Assembly: GCA_958510875.1 (NCBI GenBank) | Contig: OY294070.1 | Location: 49,132,078-49,196,077 of the forward strand | Direction of reading: 5' to 3' | Source: Endomychus coccineus | Taxonomy: Eukaryota > Arthropoda > Insecta > Coleoptera > Endomychidae | Length of the DNA: 64,000 nucleotides | Shown: one piece after another, positions 32,450 through 42,530 of the stretch | Layout: each line of letters begins with the position of its first letter | Numbering within the stretch: the stretch's first letter is position 1 | Program-made: the position numbers and the translations under genes | Notes under the pieces: generated by a model | Told to the model about the DNA's origin: nothing | What the model saw: only the letters and a program-made list of their open reading frames with translations | Database searches by the model: none

Positions 32450-34766
32450 ATTGTAATCATTGGCGTAGCAAGACCTTTGTGGGGCAGTGTGCCACTGGGA
32501 TTGAGGGCCACCTCCTTACTCCTTGTATTATTTAAAATTTTGGCTCATTTTAAGTTCGAAGTGTCATTTTAATTTTTTTAATTTGTCTGTCTTATTCGAA
32601 AAAAAATTTCAAATAAAAGTTATTTTATTTTTATGATAATCAAAATTAATTAAAATGATTTTTTGTTAGAATGCAATCTGTATTTTCAAAATTAATAAAT
32701 TAAAGTGAAATGCCTGAAGAAACAACTTGCCAGGAAATATATATGTATGTACCTAATAATTATAATTTCTGTGTTCCATCTAATTGTCTTTTTCCTAGAT
32801 TCAGAAATAGGAGGTCGCAAGTTGTTCAATATGTTGTGTTTATTTAAATGTAAGAAACGAAATGCAATAGACACATTCAATGTTGGCTTAACTATACAAT
32901 ACGCGATTGTCGCGACACAAGTCTCAATTGTCAGTAGACAACGGTCTTTTACTTGATTTCATTTATTACAACTATTACAAGCATTAGGCGTGAAGGTTAT
33001 AGGTTCTGTGTATTTATTATTGATTAATAAATATATTTTCTAGTAAGTTAGACAGAAATTTAAGAAATGATTTCGAACTTGAAAGGGATCAGAAGGAATT
33101 GCCTACTATAAATGAATTTTTAAATTTTTTGAACAAAAGGATCACGGCATTCACATCCATTCAAGCCAATGAAATAAAGGGGAATATAGAACAAAAAACG
33201 AAATATCTCAATAAACAATCAATTGTACATTCGAATATAATAACTAGTACTGATACTCAGGGTAATAATGGGAAAAAATGTATTTATTGCAAGAAACTAG
33301 GGCATAGAATATATAAATGCACGAAATTTGCCTCCGAGCAAACTTCAACGAGAAGGGACTTTATCTCAAAAGAAAGATTATGTTTCAATTGTTTTTGGCA
33401 AACATTTAGTGTCTCAATGCACAAGAGATAGGTGTAGAATTTGTTCAGGTAAACATAATACTCTTTTACATGAAAATAAGACTGCAAATATTTTTTCTTC
33501 TAGTGAACAAACATTAAATAGAGAAGGTTCTCATCAGTCTCATTCTCAAATGCAAGAATCTACAAACACTAAAACTCAAAGACCTCATTTTCAAAAGTCT
33601 GTTCAATCACAATATCTCACTCATAATCAGGAATTGCTTCAATCACATAATCAAGGTTCATCTCAGTCAGCTCAAATATTAGCATGTACTCAAAGAGAAA
33701 ATGATCAACAACATTGTATGATTTCTTCCAGGGTGATTTTATGTTCAAAAAACGGTGAAAGGATAGAAGTACGAGCATTGTTGGATTCAGCTTCACAAAC
33801 TACGTTTGTTACCAGAGAAACAATAAAATCATTGGATACAAAAACTTCGAAAGTTGATAGGAGGGTTTCAGGAATATCATAAAGTGGGACTCAGGTTACT
33901 GAAATTGCTGATTTATTTCTAGAATCCAAGAGGTCAAATACTGATAATGAAAGGTTTTTAGTGACATGTGGTATTTTGAATAAAATAACATGTGAACTCC
34001 CTCAGATTTTAATTGATACTTCCGAATTTAGAATTCCTTATAGTATTGATCTTGCTGATATTGAATATAATATTCCAGCTAAAATAGATATGTTGATTGG
34101 TGCTGATTTGTATTTCGATTTGATTGAACCAGGTTTGATCAAATTGGGGCCGAATTTGCCAGTTTTACAAAACAGTAAATTAGGTTGGGTATTGGGAGGT
34201 ACAGTTAAACATCAACAATATTTCTAATGTCAATGTCGTATTATATGCACATAATGACATTGAAGAACTTATTCCAAAATTAGAATTAATTACAATTAGA
34301 AGATTTGTCTTCAAAAAGAATTTTATCTCTTGAGGATAAAAAATGTGAAAATAGTTTCTCTTCTACTATGCAACGTACTGCAAATGGTAGGTTCATAGTG
34401 AAATTACCTCTGAAAAACAGCATTGAAAATTTAAGTTTGGGTGAATCATTTGAAATGGCCAAACAAAAATTTCTCTCTTTAGAAAAGAGATTGAGCAAAA
34501 ATGAAAGTTTGCGCTCTCGATATAAGACATTCATAGATGAATATTTCAATTTGAATCATGCTAAATATGGTCCTGCGATCCTATGAATGGTATTATTTTC
34601 CTCTTCTCTGTCCATTATTTATTACAAAAAATATAAAATAATAAATTAAAATGTATTAATGAAAATAAAGCCCCATTGGCACTTTGGCCAGTGGACCCCT
34701 CTAGCTCATGGGCCCGCGTGCCTCCCACTCCCTGCACCCACCGATTGCTACGCCCCTGATTGTAAT
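32450..34766. mobile_element. hAT-type element with 8-bp target duplication, carrying a BEL/Pao fragment
   Basis: The octamer ATTGTAAT at 32450-32457 recurs at 34759-34766. Directly inside are the ends CATTGGCGTAGCAA (32458) and the complement of CAGGGGCGTAGCAA (34758), matching at 12 of 14 positions. An 8-bp duplication with CA-G-starting short inverted repeats is typical of hAT transposons. No hAT transposase is visible. The interior is dominated by a retrotransposon fragment at 33040-34588 without LTRs, so the element is non-autonomous and composite. Confidence 0.75.
33040..34588 (+). pseudogene. BEL/Pao retrotransposon gag-protease-RT fragment
   Basis: The order of domains is that of a BEL/Pao polyprotein. 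The gag end reads LPTINEFLNFLNKRITAF, then zinc knuckles CIYCKKLGHRIYKC and, in the next frame, CRICSGKHNTLLHENK (33250-33480). A Gln/Ser-rich linker follows. The A17-type aspartic protease has RALLDSASQTTFV (33772) and KIDMLIGADLYFDLI (34084), and GWVLGGTVKHQ follows. The start of the RT is SSTMQRTANGRFIVKLPLKN and KFLSLEKRLSKNESLRSRY (34355-34530), ending at HAKYGPAIL. A frameshift near 33400, a stop near 33881 and another break near 34225 disrupt it. The catalytic RT palm, RNase H, integrase and both LTRs are absent. Confidence 0.85.
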
Positions 34767-34774
34767 ATTTAACG

Positions 34775-34925
34775 ACTTAATTTTACATCTAGTTTTAGTT
34801 GATAATGTCAGTGAGGTTAAACAAATATTTCATAGCATCAATATCGTTAAAATTAAATGTTTCATGTCACCAAGTTTAGAAAGTCTGAAATGATTTTACA
34901 CCGTAAACGTCGAAACCATAGACAT
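34775..34925 (+). mobile_element. Diverged Penelope (second family) 3' remnant
   Basis: TAGTTTTAGTTGATAATGTC aligns with TTAGCTTTAGTTGATAACTC at 7090-7110. The end GTAAACGTCGAAACCATAGA matches the complement of TCTATGGTTTCGGCGTTTAC at 4650-4670. It is a short, old copy. Confidence 0.5.
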
Positions 34926-35420
34926 AGTTTATAGATTGACTTACCTATTAATTTAGTGCTTAGTCGTCGTATAAGGTGATACAAATTCGTGCTTACAAAC
35001 TTTTCATCACATTGTTCCAATAATTTCCTTGGTTCATCCAATTGAGGATGTTTGTAATGTTAGAATCCGACTGTAGGAGAAAATTCTAACAGCAAGATGA
35101 GTGTGCCAGCCGCCCTAGAAATGCTTTGGGAAAAATATTTAGTCAGAAGCGATCTACAATTTTACTCATTGTTAATAATAGCAGAAGTCGATATTTTGAC
35201 TCATTACTCTAATCTTTTGATTCATTAATTAATACGATTTAATTGCAGAACATTTTATTTTATAACTTTTAGAATATCCATTCATCAATTAATTGCGCGA
35301 CGCGTCTATAACATTAAAGTAACAAAGCGGAATTGAATTATTACACTGGTTGTCGATCACTGTGAGGTAGGCATTACCCTGTATGATAAATAACACTCAA
35401 CAAAGGCAATTAGGTTCTTG
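34926..35420 (-). other. Downstream region of the PCGF gene, including likely 3' UTR
   Basis: Non-coding sequence downstream of the stop codon at 35421-35423. An AATAAA on the minus strand (35254-35259), about 165 nt after the stop, is the nearest polyadenylation signal. Transcript end is inferred. Confidence 0.5.
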
Positions 35421-38180
35421 TCAATTATCTTTAATATTCCCTAACAACGGGTTATTCGCCGCGTTCAGGCTCTGCAGGTACTGTAGCAAAGGAGTCTGGT
35501 TCATATTCAGCCACTTCTGCCGATTGTGTAGTTCGAATTGCTTCATTAGCATGGCCTGTTGTAGCGCGGCGAGTTGCGTTCCAGAAACCATTCCAAAATT
35601 CGGAGAGTTGAAATTCAGACTGGCCGACAACTGCGCCAGATTTGGTATGTTGTACTTCTCGTGGAGCTGACTGGGCGTTAACACCGTTTGACTCGTTCCA
35701 CCATTCGGTTTCGCCGGAAGCGAAGGACAACTCGTTGATGTTTTGGGACAACTCGTCGAAGTTTTAGGTGAATTGGTCGATGTTTTAGGCGGAGTGCTCG
35801 TCGTTTTGGACGAGCTAACCGTTGATTTAGGAGAGCTGCTCGTCGTTTTAGGGGAATAATTTCGCGGGGAGTGGATTTTCGGAGAAAGCGACGGTCGCTT
35901 GAGATCGTTTTTAGGAGATGGCGAGGAGTTCGGTTTGAATAAATGCGACGATTTGGACGGTTTCAAGCAGTCCATCGTTAAAACGAAGTTCGGGTTGAAG
36001 TCGACGTTTCTCGGGGATTGCGAATTTGATTTGCAGAAAACCGTGCCTCCGCTCGGCGAAGGTTGCCCCGCACCGCAAGTTTTCACGTTGACTCCGTTCA
36101 TTCCGGGAGACGATGGTTTGTACTCGAAGGACCCGTTCATCTTGTTGTACGTGTCCGACGCGACGTTCGGTCCCACCGAAACCGTGTAATTCATTCCCAA
36201 ATTCGTCGAGTGCATGTTCGCGAACATTTGCGAGTTCGTGCTGTCCGTAACGTCGCCCCCTTTCTGAGTCTTTTGAGGCGGCTTTACGACCCTCTGGTTG
36301 TTCAACCTCGGTATGGGAACTTTCGGGAGAGGTGTGGAAGCGCGTGTGTCCGATATGTCGTTCGGCGATTGAATCTGCTCATGCAATCGGTTCTTCTGTT
36401 TGAAAAGTTGCGAAGCTATTTCCAATATGTTCCTTTTACCTCCTTGTGGCTGATTTTCCGATGAATTTTCCGGCGTCGCTGTTTCGTTTTCGACCTTCTT
36501 TATCGATTCTTCGAAAATCTTTTGGAAACTCTGCAATTGTGGATTCATGGCAGCGGTTTTGTCTTTCAGCAAACAGCTCCCTTTGGAAGGTACTTCCGGT
36601 ATCGCCGAAGGGCTTTCCGAAACACGTTCAGGTGTGATTTTATGTTCTGAAATTGAAGCACCCGTGGATGGTACTGGTTGACCATTATTAGCGACGTTTG
36701 TAGAAGATTCAGGTGCACCGTTGAAATTGAAACCGACCGGTTTCTTGTCGTCATCCTCGTGAGGTATTTTGAGGATTTCGATCCGATTATCGACCGGTGG
36801 TATGGGTTTCCTGCCATCACCGGCGCTTTCTTTCAGCGTGATCGAAAGCGATTTTGGTATGTTTATGTTGTAATTGGGAAAGAGCGATTGGAGATCGTTG
36901 TTGGGCGATCCACTCGACTGCTCCACAAGTCTCGTCATATTGGTCGCGTTTTGATTCACGTTCGACACGATCTGCCTCACGCTTGGATTCGATAAGATTT
37001 TCGGTTGCAGTATGATCTTCGTAGTGGCCTTTTTCTCCAATTTGGGCTTCTTTGTTGGCTCGTTTTTCACCGGGCTAGAATTTTTACGTTTTTGTGCGGT
37101 TCTCGGCGACGGTGATGACTTTTTCGCTTTCAACGCATTACTGCTTTGCTCCAATTTTACCGGTAGTGCAGCAGGCTTGGGCAACAGATTAGGAAACAGA
37201 GATTGCGTCGGTAGCGACGAATTTTGGCACATTTTTTGTTGGTGCTGTTGTTGTTGCTGCTGCTTGGCGAGGTCCAAAACGACATTTTTGGCCGTCAGTT
37301 CTATCGATTTTAGAAATTCGAATTTTTCGTCTTCTAAACTCTTAGAGGGAGTCGCGGCTACCTCTTTCGGAATATCTGTAATCATGGTCTTCTTCACGAT
37401 CGATTTTATATCACGAAGAAACATATTTTGTAACTTTCCCGGAGGTTTGTTTGATCTCGCCGCGGTCTGTTTTGATAACGGGTTTTGTACTTTATTGTCG
37501 TTGGATTTTTTCACCGTTTGATTTATGATATTTGTCACACTGGGTTGCCCGTCTTTGCTGGAAGTCTTTTGTATCTGCGTTATTATTTCGACATTGTTTG
37601 TTCGATTCAACGTAATGTTCGTATACACCTTGTCTTTAACAGCTTCAGTTCTAATAGACTCGATTTTAGGAAAATTGTTATTAGCGACTTTCCCAACAAC
37701 ATGGTCGACTTTCGCTATTGTGGCTAAATTTTCACGTTTGATAGTATCTTCCTTTTTAGAATCTGCATTATCACATTTATGCTTTATTTGTTCCGTACTA
37801 TTAGCATTTACACCGTTGGGGCACGCAATTCTTTCTATCTTCTTAGGTTCTATTTTCTCACTCCCTTTCACAGTTTTAATACCGTTTGTTACCTCCTTAG
37901 GCGTAGGAGAAACAACATTCATTTCTATATGTTTTTCATCTTTTCGTTCGGTTTTTGCTACTTTAGGACTAGGTCTACCGTTAGTCTTTTTTTGGTAGTT
38001 TTTCCTACGTTGCGTATAATCGTTCAGGATTTCACTGATTCTTGATGTCTTTTTGGTAACGGTTTTAGGTATTTTCAACAAATGTTCCATAGGTTTTACA
38101 ACGGTCATTTTAATTGGAGTCGATTCTGCGTGTTCACTTACTTTATCGATGATACGAAAATAGAACTTCATAGGTTCATT
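35421..38180 (-). CDS. Psc/Su(z)2-like Polycomb protein, last coding exon
   Basis: The exon begins with NEPMKFYFRII, the last strand of a RAWUL (ring-finger and WD40-associated ubiquitin-like) domain, and runs 919 codons to TGA. The long tail is basic, Lys/Ser/Pro/Asn-rich and probably disordered, with a polyQ run QQQQQQHQQ (plus-strand 37237-37262) and repeated SPK/SxKT motifs such as SPKTTSSSPK, TPPKTSTNSPK and SCPKTSTSCP (35720-35880). Drosophila Psc and Su(z)2 have comparable long C-terminal regions; in Psc this region compacts nucleosomes and inhibits remodelling. The protein should act in nuclear PRC1. The 3' splice site is TTCTTTCAG just upstream. The tail itself is not recognisable by sequence; the assignment rests on the RAWUL junction. 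Confidence 0.85.
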   Translation of the reverse strand, partial: NEPMKFYFRIIDKVSEHAESTPIKMTVVKPMEHLLKIPKTVTKKTSRISEILNDYTQRRKNYQKKTNGRPSPKVAKTERKDEKHIEMNVVSPTPKEVTNGIKTVKGSEKIEPKKIERIACPNGVNANSTEQIKHKCDNADSKKEDTIKRENLATIAKVDHVVGKVANNNFPKIESIRTEAVKDKVYTNITLNRTNNVEIITQIQKTSSKDGQPSVTNIINQTVKKSNDNKVQNPLSKQTAARSNKPPGKLQNMFLRDIKSIVKKTMITDIPKEVAATPSKSLEDEKFEFLKSIELTAKNVVLDLAKQQQQQQHQQKMCQNSSLPTQSLFPNLLPKPAALPVKLEQSSNALKAKKSSPSPRTAQKRKNSSPVKNEPTKKPKLEKKATTKIILQPKILSNPSVRQIVSNVNQNATNMTRLVEQSSGSPNNDLQSLFPNYNINIPKSLSITLKESAGDGRKPIPPVDNRIEILKIPHEDDDKKPVGFNFNGAPESSTNVANNGQPVPSTGASISEHKITPERVSESPSAIPEVPSKGSCLLKDKTAAMNPQLQSFQKIFEESIKKVENETATPENSSENQPQGGKRNILEIASQLFKQKNRLHEQIQSPNDISDTRASTPLPKVPIPRLNNQRVVKPPQKTQKGGDVTDSTNSQMFANMHSTNLGMNYTVSVGPNVASDTYNKMNGSFEYKPSSPGMNGVNVKTCGAGQPSPSGGTVFCKSNSQSPRNVDFNPNFVLTMDCLKPSKSSHLFKPNSSPSPKNDLKRPSLSPKIHSPRNYSPKTTSSSPKSTVSSSKTTSTPPKTSTNSPKTSTSCPKTSTSCPSLPAKPNGGTSQTVLTPSQLHEKYNIPNLAQLSASLNFNSPNFGMVSGTQLAALQQAMLMKQFELHNRQKWLNMNQTPLLQYLQSLNAANNPLLGNIKDN

Positions 38181-38237
38181 CTGAAAGAATAATTTAGTTA
38201 GTGATCGCTCGATTTTGTAATTTCCTAAGCAACTTAC
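38181..38237 (-). other. 57-nt intron, multiple of three, stop-free
   Basis: On the minus strand it starts GTAAGTTGC and ends with ACTAACTAAATTATTCTTTC then AG. A branch-point-like CTAAC is followed by a pyrimidine-rich tract. Removing it joins YIYMWKR to NEPMKFYFRI, matching the RAWUL sequence pattern of PCGF proteins (Bmi-1 YIYTWRR then NGPLPLKYRV). Retaining it adds 19 residues without a stop. Confidence 0.85.
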
Positions 38238-38324
38238 TCGTTTCCACATATAAATATAGGCTATGTCGATCAATGTGTAATGATCGGGAAGTGGTAGCGG
38301 AACCCTCTTGTATAGAATGTCGAT
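38238..38324 (-). CDS. Psc/Su(z)2-like Polycomb protein, RAWUL exon (29 codons)
   Basis: The exon encodes IDILYKRVPLPLPDHYTLID then IAYIYMWKR, the central part of a RAWUL domain, which in PCGF proteins binds the BCOR/PHC partner surface. The acceptor is TTTCTTTGTTTCAG and the donor CGA followed by GTAAGT. Both ends are phase 0. The preceding residues FQ come from the exon ending at 47892, giving LFQIDILY, which parallels Bmi-1 TFQIDVMY. The apparent start codon three codons upstream is in the intron and not real. Confidence 0.88.
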
Positions 38325-38379
38325 CTGAAACAAAGAAACACCAAAATTATAACAGATCGAAACAGCTTATGTTTTACAG

Positions 38380-38860
38380 AATGGTAACAGGGTGCGATCA
38401 GTGTCTCAAGGATGCGTTTGTTGATATCAGGGGCACGGTAGTGCCCCCGCCAAGTCGAGCGCGAAGCAAACACTGCCGTACCATCCTTTACTGGAACCAT
38501 TTCGCCGCATTTTCAGGCCCCTATTTGAGAACCTCTGGATAAGACCAGAACGCAGAAATTTGTCATCCAGTAAGCTATAAAATCACATACTTAAAATAAG
38601 AAATTTCAAGTCTGTAGGTCATTTAGTTCCGAAGTTACGCGAAAGCAAAGTTTCGCATTTATGACACTCACTCACTCATGATCATCAGAATAGAACTAGT
38701 ACTTCCCATAAACTCAGAGAGCTGAAATTTGGTACAGAGTTAGGGTTTAATGGCCACATAAAGGAAAAACTATAAAAACTAGGATAATCGAAGATCTGGA
38801 GTACCTGGTGACCCTTATTTGGAAACACAAGAGCCCATTTGTGTCCTTAATAATATCTAT
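38380..38860. repeat. Dispersed-repeat-like segment, possibly non-autonomous Helitron
   Basis: GC-richer sequence with GGGGCACGGTAGTGCCCC (an inverted repeat) and GCCAAGTCGAGCGCGAAGC, then TGACACTCACTCACTCATGA and GAGCTGAAATTTGGTACAGA. These resemble common insect repeat tracts often linked with Helitrons. Termini were not established. Confidence 0.35.
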
Positions 38861-38988
38861 GATATGAAATGTTTTGCCACGGACATTATATGTGACCACG
38901 GTCGTATATGTGTCTATCAATGTATCAGCTGTCTGTCATATAAACATAAACGTTACGTGTTTGATTTCGCAAGATAATATCGTAAAAA

Positions 38989-39264
38989 ATGTCGATAATA
39001 TTAAAAGACGACGATGAACTTAGTGACTACCAAGTAGTTGGTATGCCCAAAGACGGGTCTTATCTCTTCCATTCAATATCTTTATTGGTGTATGGTAGAA
39101 CTGACTCAACTCGCAGTATCAGATCTGCTATAGTTGCATACGTTGCTGAACATTGGGACGAAATGCAAGTGTACACGTGTAATGCTGATGGTGACATATA
39201 CACGAACGCGCAATCCTACACGAGCGATATGATGAAACCCACTACTTACGGCTCAATGAAATAA
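38989..39264 (+). pseudogene. OTU-type cysteine protease fragment, catalytic Cys lost
   Basis: A 91-codon ORF reads MSIILKDDDELSDYQVVGMP, then KDGSYLFHSISLLVYGR and SIRSAIVAYVAEHWDEMQVY, ending MMKPTTYGSMK. OTU domains start with DGNCLFRS/HSIS; here the catalytic Cys position is Tyr (DGSYLFHS). Such OTU domains are common cargo or ORF parts of insect transposons, including Helitrons. The frame stops where the rest of the OTU fold, including the catalytic His, should follow. It is antisense to the PCGF gene, inside its intron. Confidence 0.65.
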
Positions 39265-39284
39265 ATCAATATGCCCACGTTTCT

Positions 39285-40145
39285 ACAAAAAGAAGTGAAA
39301 TCCCACCAGAAACATTCTGTAAAAAACTAGCCAAGTCTCGATGGAGCTGCTTGTTCATCTCTAAAAAGTAATGAAATCTAGACAAAGTCGTGCCAAGTCT
39401 AAGGTTCCTTACTGCGATTTCTTTATTATTATAGTTAATGTTGTGTGACTTGGCTGTTGAGGGGTACACAAGGGTACAAAACCAGGTGCTCCATGACACC
39501 ATTGCACCAATCTGTCGCCAGAACCGCTACCCATTGACGATGGAAAATTGCTACTTGAAAAACGTTGATTCAATAACCAGTCAATTGTAGGCTTGATAAA
39601 GCTGCGTATTTCAATAATACTTATGTGTAGGCGAGCATGAAACGAACAGTATAAAAAATTATTTCCAGTACAGACGGACTTCTAATCATTGATAGAAGTC
39701 TGTCTGTACGTCTATTTTATGTTAGATCGGTGGTAGATTTGACCCTCCAAAAAGAAGAGAGCAGAAGTCAGCATTGTCAATGCTGAATGCATGTGTTGCA
39801 CAATCAACAACAGCCTAAAATGAGACACTAGCGTCCAATTACCTATACCAGTATGGGCTATTATCTCGCTTAACAAACATAGGTAGTTACAACAGATAAC
39901 ATTACGTGTAAACAAAATTGACTTGTACCCACTAACGTATAAAGAATGTTCAACGGCCAAGTCACACAACATTAACTATAATAATAAAGAAATCGCAGTA
40001 AGGAACCTTAGACTTGGCACGACTTTGTCTAGATTTCATTACTTTTTAGAGATAAACAAGCAGCTCCATCGAGACTTGGCTAGTTTTTTACAGAATGTTT
40101 TTGGTGGGATTGAATTTACAGAACTGTCCTCAATCTGGGTGATTT
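39285..40145. repeat. Inverted repeat pair with 170-bp arms
   Basis: AAGTCTCGATGGAGCTGCTT through AATGTTGTGTGACTTGGC (39325-39450) is mirrored at 39950-40080. Both arms can be read as the same peptide (KSHNINYNNKEIAVRNLRLG, FHYFLE.NKQLHRDLASFLQ), which suggests a once-coding segment duplicated in inverse. A smaller hairpin GTACAGACGGACTTCTA / TAGAAGTCTGTCTGTAC lies between (39670-39711). Confidence 0.75.
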
Positions 40146-40149
40146 GAGT

Positions 40150-41250
40150 TGCATTATTAGTATTATAAATACCATATGACTATTAGGAAATCTAAATACG
40201 CATTTCAGTTTTCACTGGTATAAAAAGGCGAGGGAAGTTCTCAGGATTGATATTAATAACCATCTCTTTAAGCTATAGAATTCGCTATTCGTAACACGTT
40301 TTATTTATATTGAAGAACTAGTTTCATTAGGCATCGTCTTAGTGCATTTAATCTATTACGCCTTCGCAAAATGTATTTTTGATTAAAAGATTTCAAATTT
40401 CAAAAAAGCTCAGTGAATGTTTAGTTTGGGGTTTTTTCTTCGATCGAAGACAAAGACATTCCATTTGAAGTATCCCTCTTGAATCTATTATTAATTTACC
40501 AAGTCTCCAATTTCGTCTCTGATTAAGTTATTTTGATTTTGATCATATTTTCGAACAAGTCAAAATCAAAGACGTTTCGGTGGATACTCTTCCCAAATTA
40601 AGCAAAATAGACCAAACTTTTGTCGGTAACTTGATATCACCAAAATCCCGTAACCCGAACAAAAAATATAAGGCTATGAAGATACCAATGGATGTTTGTC
40701 GATACCTACCAACAGCAAATTAAAAAAATTCACGTATCGTTACGTAGTCATAATCGTCTCGGAATAGAAAAACTATATTCTACAGATATGCTCGGTAACA
40801 CGTGAATTTTTCAAAAATATGTAAGATTTTCCTTCAATCGAATTTGGCTTCTATATTCTTCCTTGTTGTCGTTACATTCGACAAAATATTGCCACTTGAT
40901 ATAACAGAAATCTCGCTCAATTCAAAACTAGAAGATTTGGAAACTTACTTAACCTTTGATACAGGTCATCTGATAATCCGATAATTCGAAACTACCGAGA
41001 CATTTTTACCACCATTATGGCGTCAAACGATTTGGAAGTGTTTGGAAGAATGAACCAGAATATCGGACCTATCCTTACTTCATCAAATCTTCAATCATGC
41101 ATCATGACATTTTTGGATGTTTTAATATACTTTTATGTTGGTATTATTGTATTGTGAATATGTTGGGTGATAATCTTACCAAACCTCACAGGCAACCTTA
41201 GCGACCAGAATGAGTTCTGAGTATCAGAGAACCAGTAGCAGCCTTCCTTC
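40150..41250. other. AT-rich intronic stretch without recognised gene
   Basis: Nothing supported was found. Confidence 0.45.
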
Positions 41251-41254
41251 AGGA

Positions 41255-42530
41255 TGCTACCTGTTACTGTTATTAAGGAAATATAAATGTTGAGAGTTCA
41301 TCTAAACATGGGACGGACATGAACTGAGACGGTATAGTACCTGATAATTTTAAAACATAGTCCAGGCAATAAGCCGGAAAATATGGAAAAGTTGGGAAAT
41401 AGCTCGGATTTGAAAAATTGTTGATGCAATGGGTTCTGCGAACCCTCAAGATCATTCGTTACCACTAAAATCACACCCCGAGGGCAATGGGCACTTTTGA
41501 GGGGTGTTTTCCCCCCAAAAGATGAATCAAATCCACAAAATGGTCCAGAGTGAAGGAATCGGCTCGAAAATATCTACTAGGCGTTTTTTGGGGTTGCTGA
41601 TCACGAATATGACATCTAAAAAGTCACCACATGCACCCACATGGTCGTAGAGGTCATCTCCAGGAATTCAACAAAATGTTCCATCTTAAAGTCTCCAAAT
41701 GTCTCACTCGGGGGTTTTTGGGATTGCTGATCACGAATATGATGTCTAGAAATTTCTCACATGCACCTGGGGCACAGGACGACGACGTCGCGAAGGTCAT
41801 CTCCAGGAATTTGACAAAATTTTCCATCCTAGAGTCTCCAAATTCGTCACTCGGAGGTTTTCGGGGTCGCTGAACACGAATATGATGGAATATATATTTG
41901 GAGACTCTAGGATGTGAAATTTTGTTGAATTCCTGGAGATGACCTCTACGACCAGGATTTCTGTGCCCCAGGTGCATGTGAGAAAATCCTAGACATCATA
42001 TTTGTGATCACCGACCCCGAAAACCCCCGAGTGACAAATTTCGAGACGAGGATGGAAAATTTTGTCGAATTCCTGGAGATGACCTTCACGACGTCGTCGT
42101 CCTGTGCCCCAGGTGCATGTGAGGAATTTCTAGATATCATATTCGTGCTCAGCAACCCCAAAAACCCCCGTGTGAGACATTTGGAGACTATGGAAAATTT
42201 TGTTGAATTCCTGGAGATGACCTCTATGACCATGTGGGTGCATGTGGCGACTTTTTAGATGTCATATTCGTGATCAGCGACCCCAAAAACCCCCCAGTAG
42301 ATATTTTCGAGCCGATTCCTTCACTCTGGACCATTTTGTGAATTTGATTCATCTTTTGGGGGGAAAACACCCCCAAAAGCGCCCATTGTCCTCGGGGTGT
42401 GATTTTAGTGGTAACGAATGATCTTGAGGGTTCACAGAACCCATAGCATCAACATTTTTTCAAATCCGAGCTGTTTCCCAACTTTTCCATATTACACAGT
42501 ATTTCCCGGCTTATTGACTGGACTAACAGT
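41255..42530. mobile_element. Foldback element of about 1.2 kb, family F2-related
   Basis: Outer blocks AATAAGCCGGAAAATATGGA, CTCAAGATCATTCGTTACCA and TTTTCCCCCCAAAAGATGAA at 41370-41525 are mirrored at 42350-42515. Inside each arm a unit of about 130-150 bp, containing TCGGGGGTTTTTGGGATTGC, TGATCACGAATATGA, GCACCTGGGGCACAGGA and GTCATCTCCAGGAATT, is repeated several times. The centre is near 41885. The arms are very similar, so the element is young or homogenised. It has no ORF of its own. Confidence 0.88.

Noticed and set aside
35383..38045. Several plus-strand ORFs of 80-170 codons
   Set aside because: They are antisense shadows of the long Psc-like exon; none has a domain, and their codon composition follows from the opposite strand.
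38270..38500. Minus-strand ORF just upstream of the RAWUL exon, as a possible N-terminus
   Set aside because: The splice acceptor at 38325-38327 and the perfect phase match with the exon ending at 47892 show this is intron and repeat sequence.
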